Both the position numbers and the translations under genes were made by a program. A stretch of 35,596 nucleotides of DNA, taken from contig JAKEET010000140.1 of the NCBI GenBank assembly GCA_022616435.1, forward strand, positions 1 through 35,596. Reading direction: 5' to 3'. The DNA comes from Gemmataceae bacterium (GTDB lineage Bacteria; Planctomycetota; Planctomycetia; Gemmatales; Gemmataceae). Under the pieces are notes generated by a model that worked only from the letters and a program-made list of their open reading frames with translations, did no database searches and was not told where the DNA came from. Shown one piece after another: positions 1-7,564 of this stretch. Position 1 is the stretch's first letter. Every line of letters starts with the position of its first letter.

Positions 1-98
1 GAATCGTGTGGCGTGGGATCGGCCAAAGCATGCCACCCACCGTGGCATAGAATCGTGTGGCGTGGGATCGGCCAAAGCATGCCACCCACCGTGGGATA
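1..98. repeat. 49-bp tandem repeat, two copies
   Basis: Positions 1-49 and 50-98 are the same 49-bp unit with a single difference near the 3' end (GGCATA against GGGATA). Each unit has internal symmetry: the first copy can pair ATGCCAC with GTGGCAT. The array starts at the window edge, so more copies may lie outside. It sits downstream of the PilZ gene, which is on the minus strand. There is no spacer between copies, so it is not a CRISPR array. Confidence 0.85.
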
Positions 99-115
99 GA
101 AGTCCGATTCTGTCC
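94..115. terminator. hairpin 3' of the PilZ gene
   Basis: GGATAGAA (94-101) faces TTCTGTCC (108-115) across a 6-nt loop, with one non-canonical pair. It begins 10 bases after the PilZ stop codon on the minus strand, where a terminator would be expected. No T-run follows, so it may instead be a member of a small palindrome family: the element at 7515-7533 has almost the same arms. Confidence 0.4.
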
Positions 116-124
116 TGGCGCCGG

Positions 125-691
125 TCACTCTTCCAACGATAAAAACGTCCCGCCGTTTTCGAAGAGATTGTCGCCGACCGCGCAGGTCCAGAGGATGCGC
201 GCGCTGAACCGAACCGGGGGGCTCTTGTCGCCCCGCGGCAGCTCGACTTGCACCTTCTGGCCGAGCAGGTGCACCGTGCCCAAGAGGCGGATGCCGGTGG
301 TGGACAGGTCGCGGCTGACGAGGTTGCGGACCTTGCCGTCGTCGGTGGTGACCTTCACGGGCTGGATGAAGTCGCTGCGGAGCTGGCCGCGGCGCTCGCG
401 CTGCTTCACGGCGGCGCGGTGCTGGCGGACCAGCTTGCGAATGGCTTTCTCGATGAGCCGCTGCTGCGCCTGCTCTTGAAACAGGCGGGCGCTCACGGTG
501 CGGGTGAGATAGTAGCGGCCCTGGCGGTAGTTGAGCTTGTCGCGAACCAGCGCCAGCACGTCTTTCCAGCGCGTCTCGGGCAAGCCGGCCAGCGCCAGCT
601 CGGAGCGGATGTCGCGCGGCGTGACGTAGCCTTGCCGCTCGGCACGGCGCGTGACCGCCTCGGCGATCGATGCAAGCGATGATTCGGGCAT
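125..691 (-). CDS. PilZ domain protein
   Basis: 188-residue cytoplasmic protein. The N-terminal half (about 1-95) is helical and charged and I recognise no family in it. The C-terminal half is a PilZ domain, the usual cyclic-di-GMP receptor fold. The RxxxR motif is R101-x3-R105, and the (D/N)xSxxG motif is D128-L-S130-T-T-G133, followed by hydrophobic strands to the end. Both ligand-binding motifs are intact, so c-di-GMP binding is plausible (family knowledge; not shown here). The downstream process is unknown. It is followed by a hairpin and a tandem repeat. The start at 691 has no clear ribosome binding site, but the frame does not extend usefully upstream. Confidence 0.85.
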   Translation of the reverse strand: MPESSLASIAEAVTRRAERQGYVTPRDIRSELALAGLPETRWKDVLALVRDKLNYRQGRYYLTRTVSARLFQEQAQQRLIEKAIRKLVRQHRAAVKQRERRGQLRSDFIQPVKVTTDDGKVRNLVSRDLSTTGIRLLGTVHLLGQKVQVELPRGDKSPPVRFSARILWTCAVGDNLFENGGTFLSLEE

Positions 692-752
692 GACAGATTC
701 ACCCGAAGACTTGGCAAGTGACGAACCTTGGTGCGCTGGTGTACGCTCATTA

Positions 753-775
753 TGCGGAATTCGCGATTCTCCGCA
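753..775. terminator. hairpin after the proline-rich gene
   Basis: TGCGGA (753-758) pairs with TCCGCA (770-775) over an 11-nt AT-containing loop. It lies 3 bases beyond the TGA of the minus-strand gene ending at 779 and 61 bases before the PilZ start. It could end the first transcript or separate the two genes. No T-run is present. Confidence 0.35.
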
Positions 776-778
776 ATG

Positions 779-1387
779 TCAACGCCGCGTCAGCAGCTCC
801 GCCTGTTCCAGGACTCCGGCGACGGCGGCGGCGTCGGTCGTGCCGTTGTTTTCCAGCGCGCGGGGCGCTGGGCCGCCGGCCGGCACCAGCAGCCGCGCCC
901 GCCACTGGCTGCCAACCTGGTCGAGATGAAACCCCACCGCCCTCAGCCTGTGCAGGCGGGCGCGGACGTCGTTCCAGTCGATCTCAACGGCGATGGCCCC
1001 AGACATCGTCGTGGGCGGAATCAAGCCGAGCTGCTGCGGCGACGGCAGCACGAATGTCGACGTCGGCGCCGGCAGCTCGGCCGCCTGTGCCCGGACCTTC
1101 GGCCGCGGCGTCTGGTCGGCGGCGAGGGCGGCGTTCACGGGAAACCTGGGTTGGACAGTGGATGGTTGCGCCGGGGGCGTTTGCCAGACCGCCGGCGGGG
1201 CAGGGCGGGGCGGCGGCGCGAACACAGGAGCTGCTTGTTGACGCATCATCGGAAACTGAATCGGCAGACCGCCGAATTGCGGTGGGCAACCGCCGGGGCC
1301 TCAGGAGCCGCCGGCGCAGCGGGCCGGAGTGAGCGTCAACCACAGGGTCGTGCCGGCAAGAAAGGTCCAGAGCGCTGCCTTGCGCAT
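779..1387 (-). CDS. exported proline-rich hypothetical protein, interrupted by in-frame TGA
   Basis: The best start is the ATG at 1387, which has a strong AGGAAGGA ribosome binding site 7 nt upstream. It opens a signal peptide (MRKAALWTFLAGTTLWL..., cleavage near ARC-AGG). After 28 codons a TGA stands at 1303-1301. The same frame then runs open for another 173 codons, beginning GPGGCPPQFGGLP, through a proline- and alanine-rich stretch to a C-terminal segment with 'VEIDWNDVRARLHRL' and a stop at 779. The internal ATGATG at 1249 has no ribosome binding site and no export signal, so it is unlikely to be the natural start. I read this as one gene of about 202 codons carrying a nonsense change, an assembly error, or a read-through stop. 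I recognise no family, and the function is unknown. Confidence 0.6.
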
Positions 1388-1791
1388 GCGGGGTTCCTTC
1401 CTGGCCTGCCACGGATCGGCCGAGCGGCGACGTGGGTCGTCCCTGGCAAGCCGCTGTCGTGAGAATGAGGCGGCGTCCTGCGCCTCAGTCAACCGGCGCC
1501 GGGTCGGCGGCGACGCGTCAACGGGGCGGAAGTTAGCAGAAACCATGCGGTCAAAAAAAGGTGAAGTTCCTGAGGCGGCGCGCTTTGCACAAATTGCAAA
1601 AGAACGTGTAAACATTACAAGACTCACGCCGAGGCGCGGAGGCGCGGAGGCACAGAGGCCAAGCGCGCAAGGCCGGCGCCGCAACGCGGCGACGAGGCTG
1701 CTGCCTTCTTCGCCTCTGCGTGCGTTGCGTCGTCATGTCCGGCAAAATCCTCAAGGTCCGCCACGTCGCATGCCGATCCTGAAGCGGGGGT
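1388..1791. other. gene-free stretch
   Basis: About 400 bases between the minus-strand proline-rich gene and the plus-strand export lipoprotein. Open frames here have no ribosome binding sites or recognisable protein sequence. The left part should hold the promoter of the minus-strand gene. At 1553-1559 there is an A7 run, and 1620-1735 holds a GC-rich repeat listed separately. Confidence 0.6.
1620..1735. repeat. GC-rich dispersed-type repeat with inverted ends
   Basis: The left end carries tandem GAGGCGCG units running into GGCACAGAGG (about 1629-1660). The right end carries CGCCTCTGCGTG (about 1711-1722), which is close to the reverse complement of the left-end motif. Elements with 'CTCTGCGCCTCTGCGTG' ends are common in intergenic DNA of many large bacterial genomes (recalled, not searched). 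No coding capacity is seen. It lies directly upstream of the export lipoprotein gene. Confidence 0.45.
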
Positions 1792-2670
1792 GTGTCTCCG
1801 CAATTCTCGCTGGGCGTGCGCATGGCCCATCCGCAGCGGTGGCGAGCGGTTCGCAAGGTCTCGGGCAGGCGCCGCGGGACGCGCTGGTCCTGCGCGATCA
1901 TCCTCGCGCTGACCCTCACCGGCTGCATCAGCGATCAGCATCAAATCGTCAACAAGAGCCTGATGGCCGACAAGCTCGCCGCCGGCCGCAACGCCGGGGT
2001 GGCCGAGCACTACCAGGTCGCGTGCCCCGACGTTCTCGAAATCGCGGTCGCCGGACGCAAGGAATTCAACGGCCATTACACCGTCGAGCCCGACGGCCGG
2101 ATCAGCCTGGGCAGGTACGGGCGGCTGCGTGTGCAGGGGCAGATGCTGTCGGAGATCGGCCGGCACATGGCCGACGAGATCGGCTCGGCGCCGGCGGACG
2201 TGCGTGTCCGCGTGGTGGCTTATCGCAGCCAGCACCTGGTGCTCATCGGCCAGGTCATCGGCTGGCAGCGCACCGTGCCGTACCAGGGGCAAGAGACGGT
2301 CCTCGATTTGCTGCAGCGCGTCGGCGGCATTTCCCCCGGGGCGGCGCCGGAGGAAGTCTTTGTCGTCCGCGCCCATCTCGGCGAAGGCCCGCCCGAAGTG
2401 TTTCGCGTCAATCTCGAAGCCATCGTCTTGCGGAAAGACGACACGACCAATATCCGCTTGCTGCCGTCCGACCACGTCTTCGTCGGCGAAACCCGGCAAG
2501 CCCGGATCGAAAAGGTCGTGCCGCCGTGGCTGCGGCCGGTGTACCAGGCCCTCTGGGACATGCTGCCGGTGGATCAGCAGCCGCGCGAGCATGAGAACGT
2601 GCTGTCGCGCTGGATCGGCGGCATCCGCGGCGAAGTAACGCAACACTTCAACCATTCCCGGCTAGACTGA
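1792..2670 (+). CDS. Wza-type polysaccharide export lipoprotein
   Basis: Outer-membrane polysaccharide export family (poly_export domain followed by an SLBB-like domain). The N-terminus is basic, then hydrophobic, ending in the lipobox L-T-G-C, so the mature protein should be a lipoprotein. The poly_export core is visible at 'YQVACPDVLEIAVAG...YTVEPDGRISLG'. A second region, 'LVLIGQVIGWQRTVPYQGQETVLDLLQRVGGIS', fits an SLBB motif. The C-terminus is an extra helical segment. The start could be GTG 1792 (purine-rich GAAGCGGGGG upstream) or ATG 1822; both keep the signal peptide. No glycosyltransferase or Wzc kinase gene is nearby, so the exported polymer cannot be inferred. The DegT-family gene 31 nt downstream may be co-transcribed. 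Confidence 0.85.
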   Translation: MSPQFSLGVRMAHPQRWRAVRKVSGRRRGTRWSCAIILALTLTGCISDQHQIVNKSLMADKLAAGRNAGVAEHYQVACPDVLEIAVAGRKEFNGHYTVEPDGRISLGRYGRLRVQGQMLSEIGRHMADEIGSAPADVRVRVVAYRSQHLVLIGQVIGWQRTVPYQGQETVLDLLQRVGGISPGAAPEEVFVVRAHLGEGPPEVFRVNLEAIVLRKDDTTNIRLLPSDHVFVGETRQARIEKVVPPWLRPVYQALWDMLPVDQQPREHENVLSRWIGGIRGEVTQHFNHSRLD

Positions 2671-2701
2671 ACCAGACACGACCACGAAGCAGGAACGAGG
2701 C

Positions 2702-3895
2702 ATGTCCGACCTTCCCGCGGTGCTCGGCGGCAACCCGGTGCGGCCCCAGGGTCCGCCGGCCTGGCCGCTCGCCGATCCCGAAGTCTTCGACGCGCTGACG
2801 CGGGCGTTTCGCGACGGCTCGTGGGGCGTCTATCACGGTCCCGACTGTGCGGCGCTCGAACAAGCGCTTCGTGACTTTTTCCAGGTCGAGCACGTGCTGT
2901 TGTGCGGCAGCGGCACCTGCGCGGTCGAGCTGGGGCTGCGGGCGCTGACGGTGGGCGCCGGCGCCGAAGTCCTGCTCGCCGCCTACGACTTTCCGGGGAA
3001 TTTCCTGGATATCCATGCCGTGGGCGCGCTGCCCGTCCTCGTCGACGTCGATGCGGCCAACTGGAACCTCGCGGTCGATCACCTGGACGCGGCCCACACT
3101 CCGGCGTGCAAGGCGATCATCGCTTCCCACCTGCACGGCGGCCTGGTGGCCATGGAACAACTGTCGAATTGGGCGCGCGAGCGCGGCCTCGCCGTGCTCG
3201 AGGACGCGGCCCAGTGTCCGGGCGCCCTGGTGCAAGGGCGGCCCGCGGGGACGTGGGGCGACGCGGGCGTCATCAGTTTCGGCGGCTCGAAGCTGCTCTC
3301 GGCCGGACGCGGCGGCGCGCTGCTCACCCACCGCGCCGACGTCTGGCAACGCGCCCGGACGCACGCGCTGCGCGGCAACCTCGTCTGTCCGCTTTCCGAG
3401 CTGCAGGCCGCCGTGGTGGCGCCGCAGTTGCGGCGCTTGACCGAACGGAACGCGCGGCGGGCGGCCAACGTTGCGGACTTGCTTCGCCTGCTGAACGGCG
3501 TTCCCGGCTTGCAACCGCTGGCCAATCCGCGCGGGCTCGGACAACCGGCCTACTACAAGCTGGGTTTTCAGTACGATGCGGCGGCCTTCGGACTTCCACG
3601 AGAGGCGTTCATCGCCGCCGTGCGCGCGGAGGGCATCGCCCTGGCGGCCGGATTTCCGGCGGCGCACGTGGGGCGGTCGCCGCGCCGCTTCCGTCAAGGG
3701 ACGCCGCTGGGCGAGGCGGAGCGCGCCCATCGCGGCTGCATCGTACTCCACCATCCAGTGCTCCTGGGAACGACGGCCGAGATGGATGAAGTGGCCCGGG
3801 CGATCCGTAAGATGGAGGAATATCGGGACGCGCTGCAAGGATGCCAGATTCCCGACAAGACTGGCGGCCCGGACGACGTGGCCGCCGGAGAGTGA
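2702..3895 (+). CDS. DegT/DnrJ/EryC1/StrS-family aminotransferase
   Basis: 397 residues, the usual length for this PLP-dependent fold-type I family, which makes amino sugars and related metabolites. Visible features are the phosphate-binding turn GSGT (69-72), the cofactor-facing acid in LEDAAQ (D168), and the Schiff-base lysine in FGGSK (K197) followed by LLSAGRGG. The start at 2702 has a GAGG-type site in the 31-nt gap after the export gene. The stop overlaps the next gene's start as TGATG, so the ArsR regulator is translationally coupled. The substrate cannot be named from sequence. Proximity to a polysaccharide exporter suggests a sugar-nucleotide substrate (inference). Confidence 0.9.
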   Translation: MSDLPAVLGGNPVRPQGPPAWPLADPEVFDALTRAFRDGSWGVYHGPDCAALEQALRDFFQVEHVLLCGSGTCAVELGLRALTVGAGAEVLLAAYDFPGNFLDIHAVGALPVLVDVDAANWNLAVDHLDAAHTPACKAIIASHLHGGLVAMEQLSNWARERGLAVLEDAAQCPGALVQGRPAGTWGDAGVISFGGSKLLSAGRGGALLTHRADVWQRARTHALRGNLVCPLSELQAAVVAPQLRRLTERNARRAANVADLLRLLNGVPGLQPLANPRGLGQPAYYKLGFQYDAAAFGLPREAFIAAVRAEGIALAAGFPAAHVGRSPRRFRQGTPLGEAERAHRGCIVLHHPVLLGTTAEMDEVARAIRKMEEYRDALQGCQIPDKTGGPDDVAAGE

Positions 3896-3897
3896 TG

Positions 3898-4206
3898 ATG
3901 CACGACGAGCTCCAATCCAAGCGGTGTGCGCGGTTCCTCAAGGCGCTCGCGGACCCCGAGCGGTTGCGGATCATCCAGCACCTGCGCCGCGGCCCGCAGA
4001 CCGTCGGCGCCCTCGCCAGGCTCCTGAACGAAGAAGTCGCCAACGTCTCCCATCACCTGGGCGTGCTCCGGCACGCGGGCCTGGTCGTCGATCGCAAGCT
4101 GGGCAAGTTCGTCGAGTATTCGCTGGCTCCGGAAGTCACCCCCGACGACGGCTCCGGCGACGTGGTCGAGCTCGGCTGCTGCCGGCTGCAGCTCGGCAAG
4201 AAATAG
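3898..4206 (+). CDS. ArsR/SmtB-family transcriptional regulator
   Basis: 102-residue winged-helix repressor. The core is 'LADPERLRIIQHLRRGPQ', the recognition helix 'NVSHHLGVLRHAGLV' and the wing 'RKLGKFVEYSL'. The classic ELCVCDL metal site on the recognition helix is absent. Cysteines are at 10, 94 and 95, so a C-terminal Cys-Cys pair could be the sensor (inference). The ATG at 3898 lies 7 nt after GGAG; an ATG 3 nt earlier overlaps the stop of the aminotransferase gene. The aquaglyceroporin gene follows after 38 nt. ArsR genes next to GlpF-like channels occur in some arsenic operons, so metalloid control is possible, but no arsenate reductase or Acr3 gene is present here. Confidence 0.9.
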   Translation: MHDELQSKRCARFLKALADPERLRIIQHLRRGPQTVGALARLLNEEVANVSHHLGVLRHAGLVVDRKLGKFVEYSLAPEVTPDDGSGDVVELGCCRLQLGKK

Positions 4207-4214
4207 TCCCTTGC

Positions 4215-4244
4215 CGACAATCCAATAATTGTTAGAGTGTTTGA
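4215..4244 (+). promoter_or_regulatory. AT-rich spacer, candidate ArsR operator/promoter
   Basis: The 38-nt gap between the ArsR gene and the channel gene is AT-rich in otherwise GC-rich surroundings. It holds a small palindrome, CAATAATTG, followed by TTAGAGTG. ArsR-family proteins bind AT-rich inverted repeats near the genes they control. This is positional evidence only. Confidence 0.3.
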
Positions 4245-5171
4245 ATGACTCAGACAGCCGCACCGGCGGACGTTCCACCCGCTCTCGCCGCCCGTTGCCT
4301 GGCCGAAGCGCTCGGCACGTTCGTGCTGGTCTTCTTCGGCTGCGGCGTGGTCCACGCGGCCGTGCTGACCGGGGCGCAGAGCGGGCTGTGGCAAGTCGCC
4401 ATCGTGTGGGGCGGCGCCGTGGCCGCGGCGATCCTCATGGTCGGCCGCATCAGCGGCGCCCATGTGAATCCCGCGATCACGATCGCCCTGGCCGTGTGGC
4501 GCGGTTTGGCCTGGCGCGATGCTGCCGCGTACGTGGCCAGCCAGGTCGCCGGCGCCATGCTCGCCGCCGCCGTGCTCCACGTCATCTTCAGCGCCGAGCT
4601 GCGCGAACGCGAACGGATCCTGGGGATCGAGCGCGGCCAGCCGGGTAGCGAGATGACCGCGATGTGCTACGGCGAGTTCTATCCGAACCCCGGCCGGATC
4701 ACGGCGGCGTGGGAGAAGCAGCTTGCTCAGTGGGAGCGCGACGGCTCGGCGCCGCTCAGCGCCGAACGGCGCGCGGCGCTCCAGCGCCTCGCCGAAGCCG
4801 AGCGCGCCAAGGTCAGCGAAGCAACCGCCTTCCTCGCCGAGTTCGTCGGCACGCTGCTGCTTGCCCTGGTGGTGTTCGCGGTCACCGACCCGCGCAACAG
4901 CGCCGGCCCGCTGACGCCGGTCATCATCGGGCTGACGGTGGCCATGCTGATCTCGGTGATCGCGCCGTTGACGCAAGCGTGCCTGAACCCGGCCCGCGAT
5001 TTCGGCCCGCGCCTGGTGAGCTGCTTCGCCGGCTGGGGCGAGGCGGCCCTGCCGGGGCCGAATGGCCGCGGCTTCATCACGGTCTACGTCCTGGGCCCCG
5101 TGCTCGGCGCGCTCGCGGGCGGCGCGGTTCACCGGTTCTGTCTGAGTCGGGCGTATCCACCAGCGAATTGA
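4245..5171 (+). CDS. MIP-family aquaglyceroporin
   Basis: 308-residue membrane channel. The first NPA box is SGAHVNPAIT (75-77). The second is LNPARDFGPR (248-250), with the Arg of the selectivity filter and the following Asp that is typical of glycerol-conducting GlpF-type members. Six membrane segments fit the family. Between the two halves is a charged insert (about 140-193, with 'YGEFYPNPG' then an Arg/Glu-rich helix) that standard GlpF lacks. The role is passive transport of water, glycerol or metalloid acids. The ArsR gene upstream raises the metalloid option, but this is not proven. The ribosome binding site is weak (TTAGAG). Confidence 0.93.
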   Translation: MTQTAAPADVPPALAARCLAEALGTFVLVFFGCGVVHAAVLTGAQSGLWQVAIVWGGAVAAAILMVGRISGAHVNPAITIALAVWRGLAWRDAAAYVASQVAGAMLAAAVLHVIFSAELRERERILGIERGQPGSEMTAMCYGEFYPNPGRITAAWEKQLAQWERDGSAPLSAERRAALQRLAEAERAKVSEATAFLAEFVGTLLLALVVFAVTDPRNSAGPLTPVIIGLTVAMLISVIAPLTQACLNPARDFGPRLVSCFAGWGEAALPGPNGRGFITVYVLGPVLGALAGGAVHRFCLSRAYPPAN

Positions 5172-5188
5172 CATCCGGAGGACATCCC

Positions 5189-6331
5189 ATGCGATGGTCG
5201 TTCTGGCTCTGCGCGGCGCTTCTGCTCGTCCAGTTCCCGTTCACAGTCGTCGCGCAAGAATCCGGCAAGCTCGACCCCGACCTTCCTTATCAAGGCGTCA
5301 AGTCGGCGCCGGTGACCTACCAGGTGGAGCTGTCGGCGGTCGTCACGCCCCCTTACAAGGCCAAGGTGCTCAAGGTGTGGATGCCGATCCCGCCCAGCGA
5401 CTCCATTCAACAGGTGAAGGGCAGCACATTCTCGACCTACCCGATGGACGTTGAGCCGAAGATCGGCACGGAGCCGCTCTACGGCAACCGGTTCGCCTAC
5501 TTCGAATTCCATCAGCCGCACGGCGCCCAGATGGTGCGGCATCAGTTCACCGTGACGACTTCCCAGGTCAACTGGAACCTCGATTTGGCGAAGATCGCCC
5601 AGGTGAAGCGCTGGCCCGAGAGCTTTCAGAAATACCTGCGCAGCGAGCCGTTGGTTCCGGTGGACAAGCGCGTGCATACGATCGTCCGCCAGATCGTTCC
5701 CGAAGCGACCAACGCCTTGCAGGACATGACCGCGGTCATGCGCTGGGTCCAGACGGTCATGAAGTACAGCCACGAGGAATGCTCGCTGCAAGGCAGCGCC
5801 GTCCACGCCCTGGACAAGAAGATGGGCCATTGCAGCGACTACCACGGCCTGTGCAACGCGCTGGGCCGTGCCCTGGGCTATCCGACCCGGATCGTGTACG
5901 GCATCAATCCTGTGCCGAAGAATTCGCCGTCGCACTGCAAGCTCGAGGCGTACCTGCCGCCGTACGGCTGGGTGTGTTTCGACGTGTCCGAGACCCAGCA
6001 AATGATCGCGCGCATCAAGAAAGACGACAAGCTCGACGACGCGCGGAAGGAAGCGCTGATCGCCGCGGCCGTCCAACGCACCAACCAGGGGTTCCGCGAC
6101 AACACCTGGTTCCTGCAGACGCGCGGCAGCGACTACGACCTGGCGCCGCCCGCCAAGCGCAAGGTCGCCATCGTCCGCACCATCTATGCCGAGGCGGATG
6201 GCGTCGCCTATCCGGAGCCCGACCCGGCGAACACGAAGCAGACGGCCTTCTCGTGGATGACCATGCACCGCTACGTGCCGGACCGCCCCGTCACAAACCC
6301 ATTCCAAGATTGGCGGTCGCTGGAGAAATAG
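5189..6331 (+). CDS. exported transglutaminase-like protein
   Basis: 380 residues. The ATG at 5189 has GGAGGA 6 nt upstream and opens a signal peptide (residues 1-23, ending FTVVAQ). The mid-protein is a transglutaminase-like (papain-fold) domain with a likely Cys-His-Asp triad: C215 in MGHCSDYHG, H249 in SPSHCKLEAYL and D265 in WVCFDVSE. The preceding region is a beta-rich N-terminal domain common to exported planctomycete transglutaminase-like proteins. These proteins may act as proteases or peptide-crosslinking enzymes outside the cytoplasm, and the substrate is unknown. The gene begins 17 nt after the channel gene, so it may share its transcript. Confidence 0.88.
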   Translation: MRWSFWLCAALLLVQFPFTVVAQESGKLDPDLPYQGVKSAPVTYQVELSAVVTPPYKAKVLKVWMPIPPSDSIQQVKGSTFSTYPMDVEPKIGTEPLYGNRFAYFEFHQPHGAQMVRHQFTVTTSQVNWNLDLAKIAQVKRWPESFQKYLRSEPLVPVDKRVHTIVRQIVPEATNALQDMTAVMRWVQTVMKYSHEECSLQGSAVHALDKKMGHCSDYHGLCNALGRALGYPTRIVYGINPVPKNSPSHCKLEAYLPPYGWVCFDVSETQQMIARIKKDDKLDDARKEALIAAAVQRTNQGFRDNTWFLQTRGSDYDLAPPAKRKVAIVRTIYAEADGVAYPEPDPANTKQTAFSWMTMHRYVPDRPVTNPFQDWRSLEK

Positions 6332-6362
6332 TCTCAAGCAGTCTCACCGATGTCGAGCGACC

Positions 6363-6397
6363 AATGACTAATGACTAATGACTAATGACTAATGACT
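6363..6397. repeat. 7-bp tandem repeat (AATGACT)x5
   Basis: Five perfect copies of AATGACT lie 31 bases after the transglutaminase stop, directly before the GGAG ribosome binding site of the next gene. Because 7 is not a multiple of 3, the array places ATG and TGA/TAA triplets in all three frames. A related ACTGAC/ACTAAC-type element follows the second kinase gene at 29372-29432. Confidence 0.9.
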
Positions 6398-6407
6398 GGA
6401 GATCACC

Positions 6408-7514
6408 ATGCACTCCATCCGCTTCATCATGGTCGGCGGCTTTCTGGGCGCCGGCAAGACGACGACGCTTGCCCGGCTGGCGCGCTTCTACATGGGCCGC
6501 GGCCAGAAGATCGGCCTGGTCACCAACGACCAGGCGCAGGACCTGGTGGACACGCACGCGCTGCGCGAGCAGGGCTTTCCGGTGCAGGAAGTCGCCGGCG
6601 CCTGCTTCTGCTGCAAGTTCGACGAGCTGCTCGAGAAGGTGGACGTGCTCCGCCAGGCGGAGCGGCCCGACGTTGTCCTCGCCGAGCCGGTGGGAAGCTG
6701 CACCGACCTGGTCGCCACGGTCGTGCAGCCGCTCAAGGACCTGTACGGCGCCCGCTTCACGGTAGCGCCGTACACGGTGCTGTTCAAGCCGAGCCATGGT
6801 CTCAAGATCCTGCGCGACGAGGCCGGGGCCGGTTTCTCGCCGAAGGCCTCGTACATCTTTCGCAAGCAACTGGAGGAGGCCGACGCCATCCTCATCAATC
6901 GCGTCGATGAGCTGGCGGCCGCGGAGGCCGACGAGCTGGCCCGGCTCGTGACCGCCCGGTATCCCGGCGCCCCGGTGCTGCGCGTCTCCGCCAAGACGGG
7001 GCACGGCTTCGACGCGGTCTCGCAACTGCTCGACCAGGAAGGAACGTTTGGCCGGAAGATCCTCGACATCGACTACGACATCTACGCGGAGGGCGAGGCG
7101 GAGCTGGGCTGGCTGAACAGCAGCGTCCGCGTCAGCGCCGGCGCGCCGTTCGCGCTCGACGACCTGTTGCTGGACGTCGTCGGCCGGCTGCAACAGTCGT
7201 TGGCGAACGCCGCGGCCGAGATCGCCCATCTCAAGGCGATCGGGCTGTGGGAAGGCTTTTTCGGCGTCGCCAACCTGGTGAACACCGGCGGCAAGCCGGA
7301 GCTGTCGTTGCCGTCGCGATGCCAGGCGAAGGAGGTTGATCTGATCGTCAACGCGCGGGTGGCCATGGATCCCGCGGAGCTGCGGCAACATGTGGAGAAG
7401 GCGCTGCACGCGGCCGGGCAGGCGCGCGGCGCCGCGCTCGGCGACGCCAAGACGCAGAGCTTCCGGCCGGGGCGCCCGCAACCGACGCATCGCTATGCCG
7501 AAGCGCGTTCGTAG
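6408..7514 (+). CDS. COG0523-type GTPase, putative metal chaperone
   Basis: 368-residue member of the CobW/HypB/UreG-like G3E GTPase family. The Walker A motif is [10 protein letters not shown] (10-19). The metal-binding CxCC motif is C66-F-C68-C69 in [17 protein letters not shown] motif serves as the NKxD base-recognition motif. The C-terminal third resembles a CobW_C-like domain but I cannot assign it firmly. These proteins insert or deliver Zn, Co or similar ions, and the client here is unknown. The ATG at 6408 follows GGAG by 6 nt. The gene starts 76 nt after the transglutaminase gene, with the 7-bp tandem repeat between. Confidence 0.9.
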   Translation: MHSIRFIMVGGFLGAGKTTTLARLARFYMGRGQKIGLVTNDQAQDLVDTHALREQGFPVQEVAGACFCCKFDELLEKVDVLRQAERPDVVLAEPVGSCTDLVATVVQPLKDLYGARFTVAPYTVLFKPSHGLKILRDEAGAGFSPKASYIFRKQLEEADAILINRVDELAAAEADELARLVTARYPGAPVLRVSAKTGHGFDAVSQLLDQEGTFGRKILDIDYDIYAEGEAELGWLNSSVRVSAGAPFALDDLLLDVVGRLQQSLANAAAEIAHLKAIGLWEGFFGVANLVNTGGKPELSLPSRCQAKEVDLIVNARVAMDPAELRQHVEKALHAAGQARGAALGDAKTQSFRPGRPQPTHRYAEARS

Positions 7515-7560
7515 GATAGATTTCCAATCTGTCCCGGTCAGGTTGAAAACCTAACCTACG
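7510..7560. repeat. composite palindrome with two inner hairpins
   Basis: Outer arms CGTAGG (7510-7515) and CCTACG (7555-7560) enclose two hairpins. The first is GGATAGATT facing AATCTGTCC (7514-7534). The second is AGGTT-GAA-AACCT (7540-7552). The element overlaps the stop codon of the GTPase gene and ends 4 bases before the next start. It could act as a terminator or a REP-type element. Confidence 0.7.
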
Positions 7561-7564
7561 TGGT

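Noticed and set aside
1..98. CRISPR-like array
   Set aside because: Only two directly abutting copies and no spacers, and no cas genes in the window.
1301..1303. Selenocysteine codon
   Set aside because: No SECIS-like stem is evident directly after the TGA and the context (signal-peptide junction of a Pro-rich protein) gives no redox motif.
1329..2594. Plus-strand open frame covering the intergenic region and the export lipoprotein
   Set aside because: Composition is Arg/Pro/Gly noise. The overlapping frame encodes a recognisable Wza-type lipoprotein.
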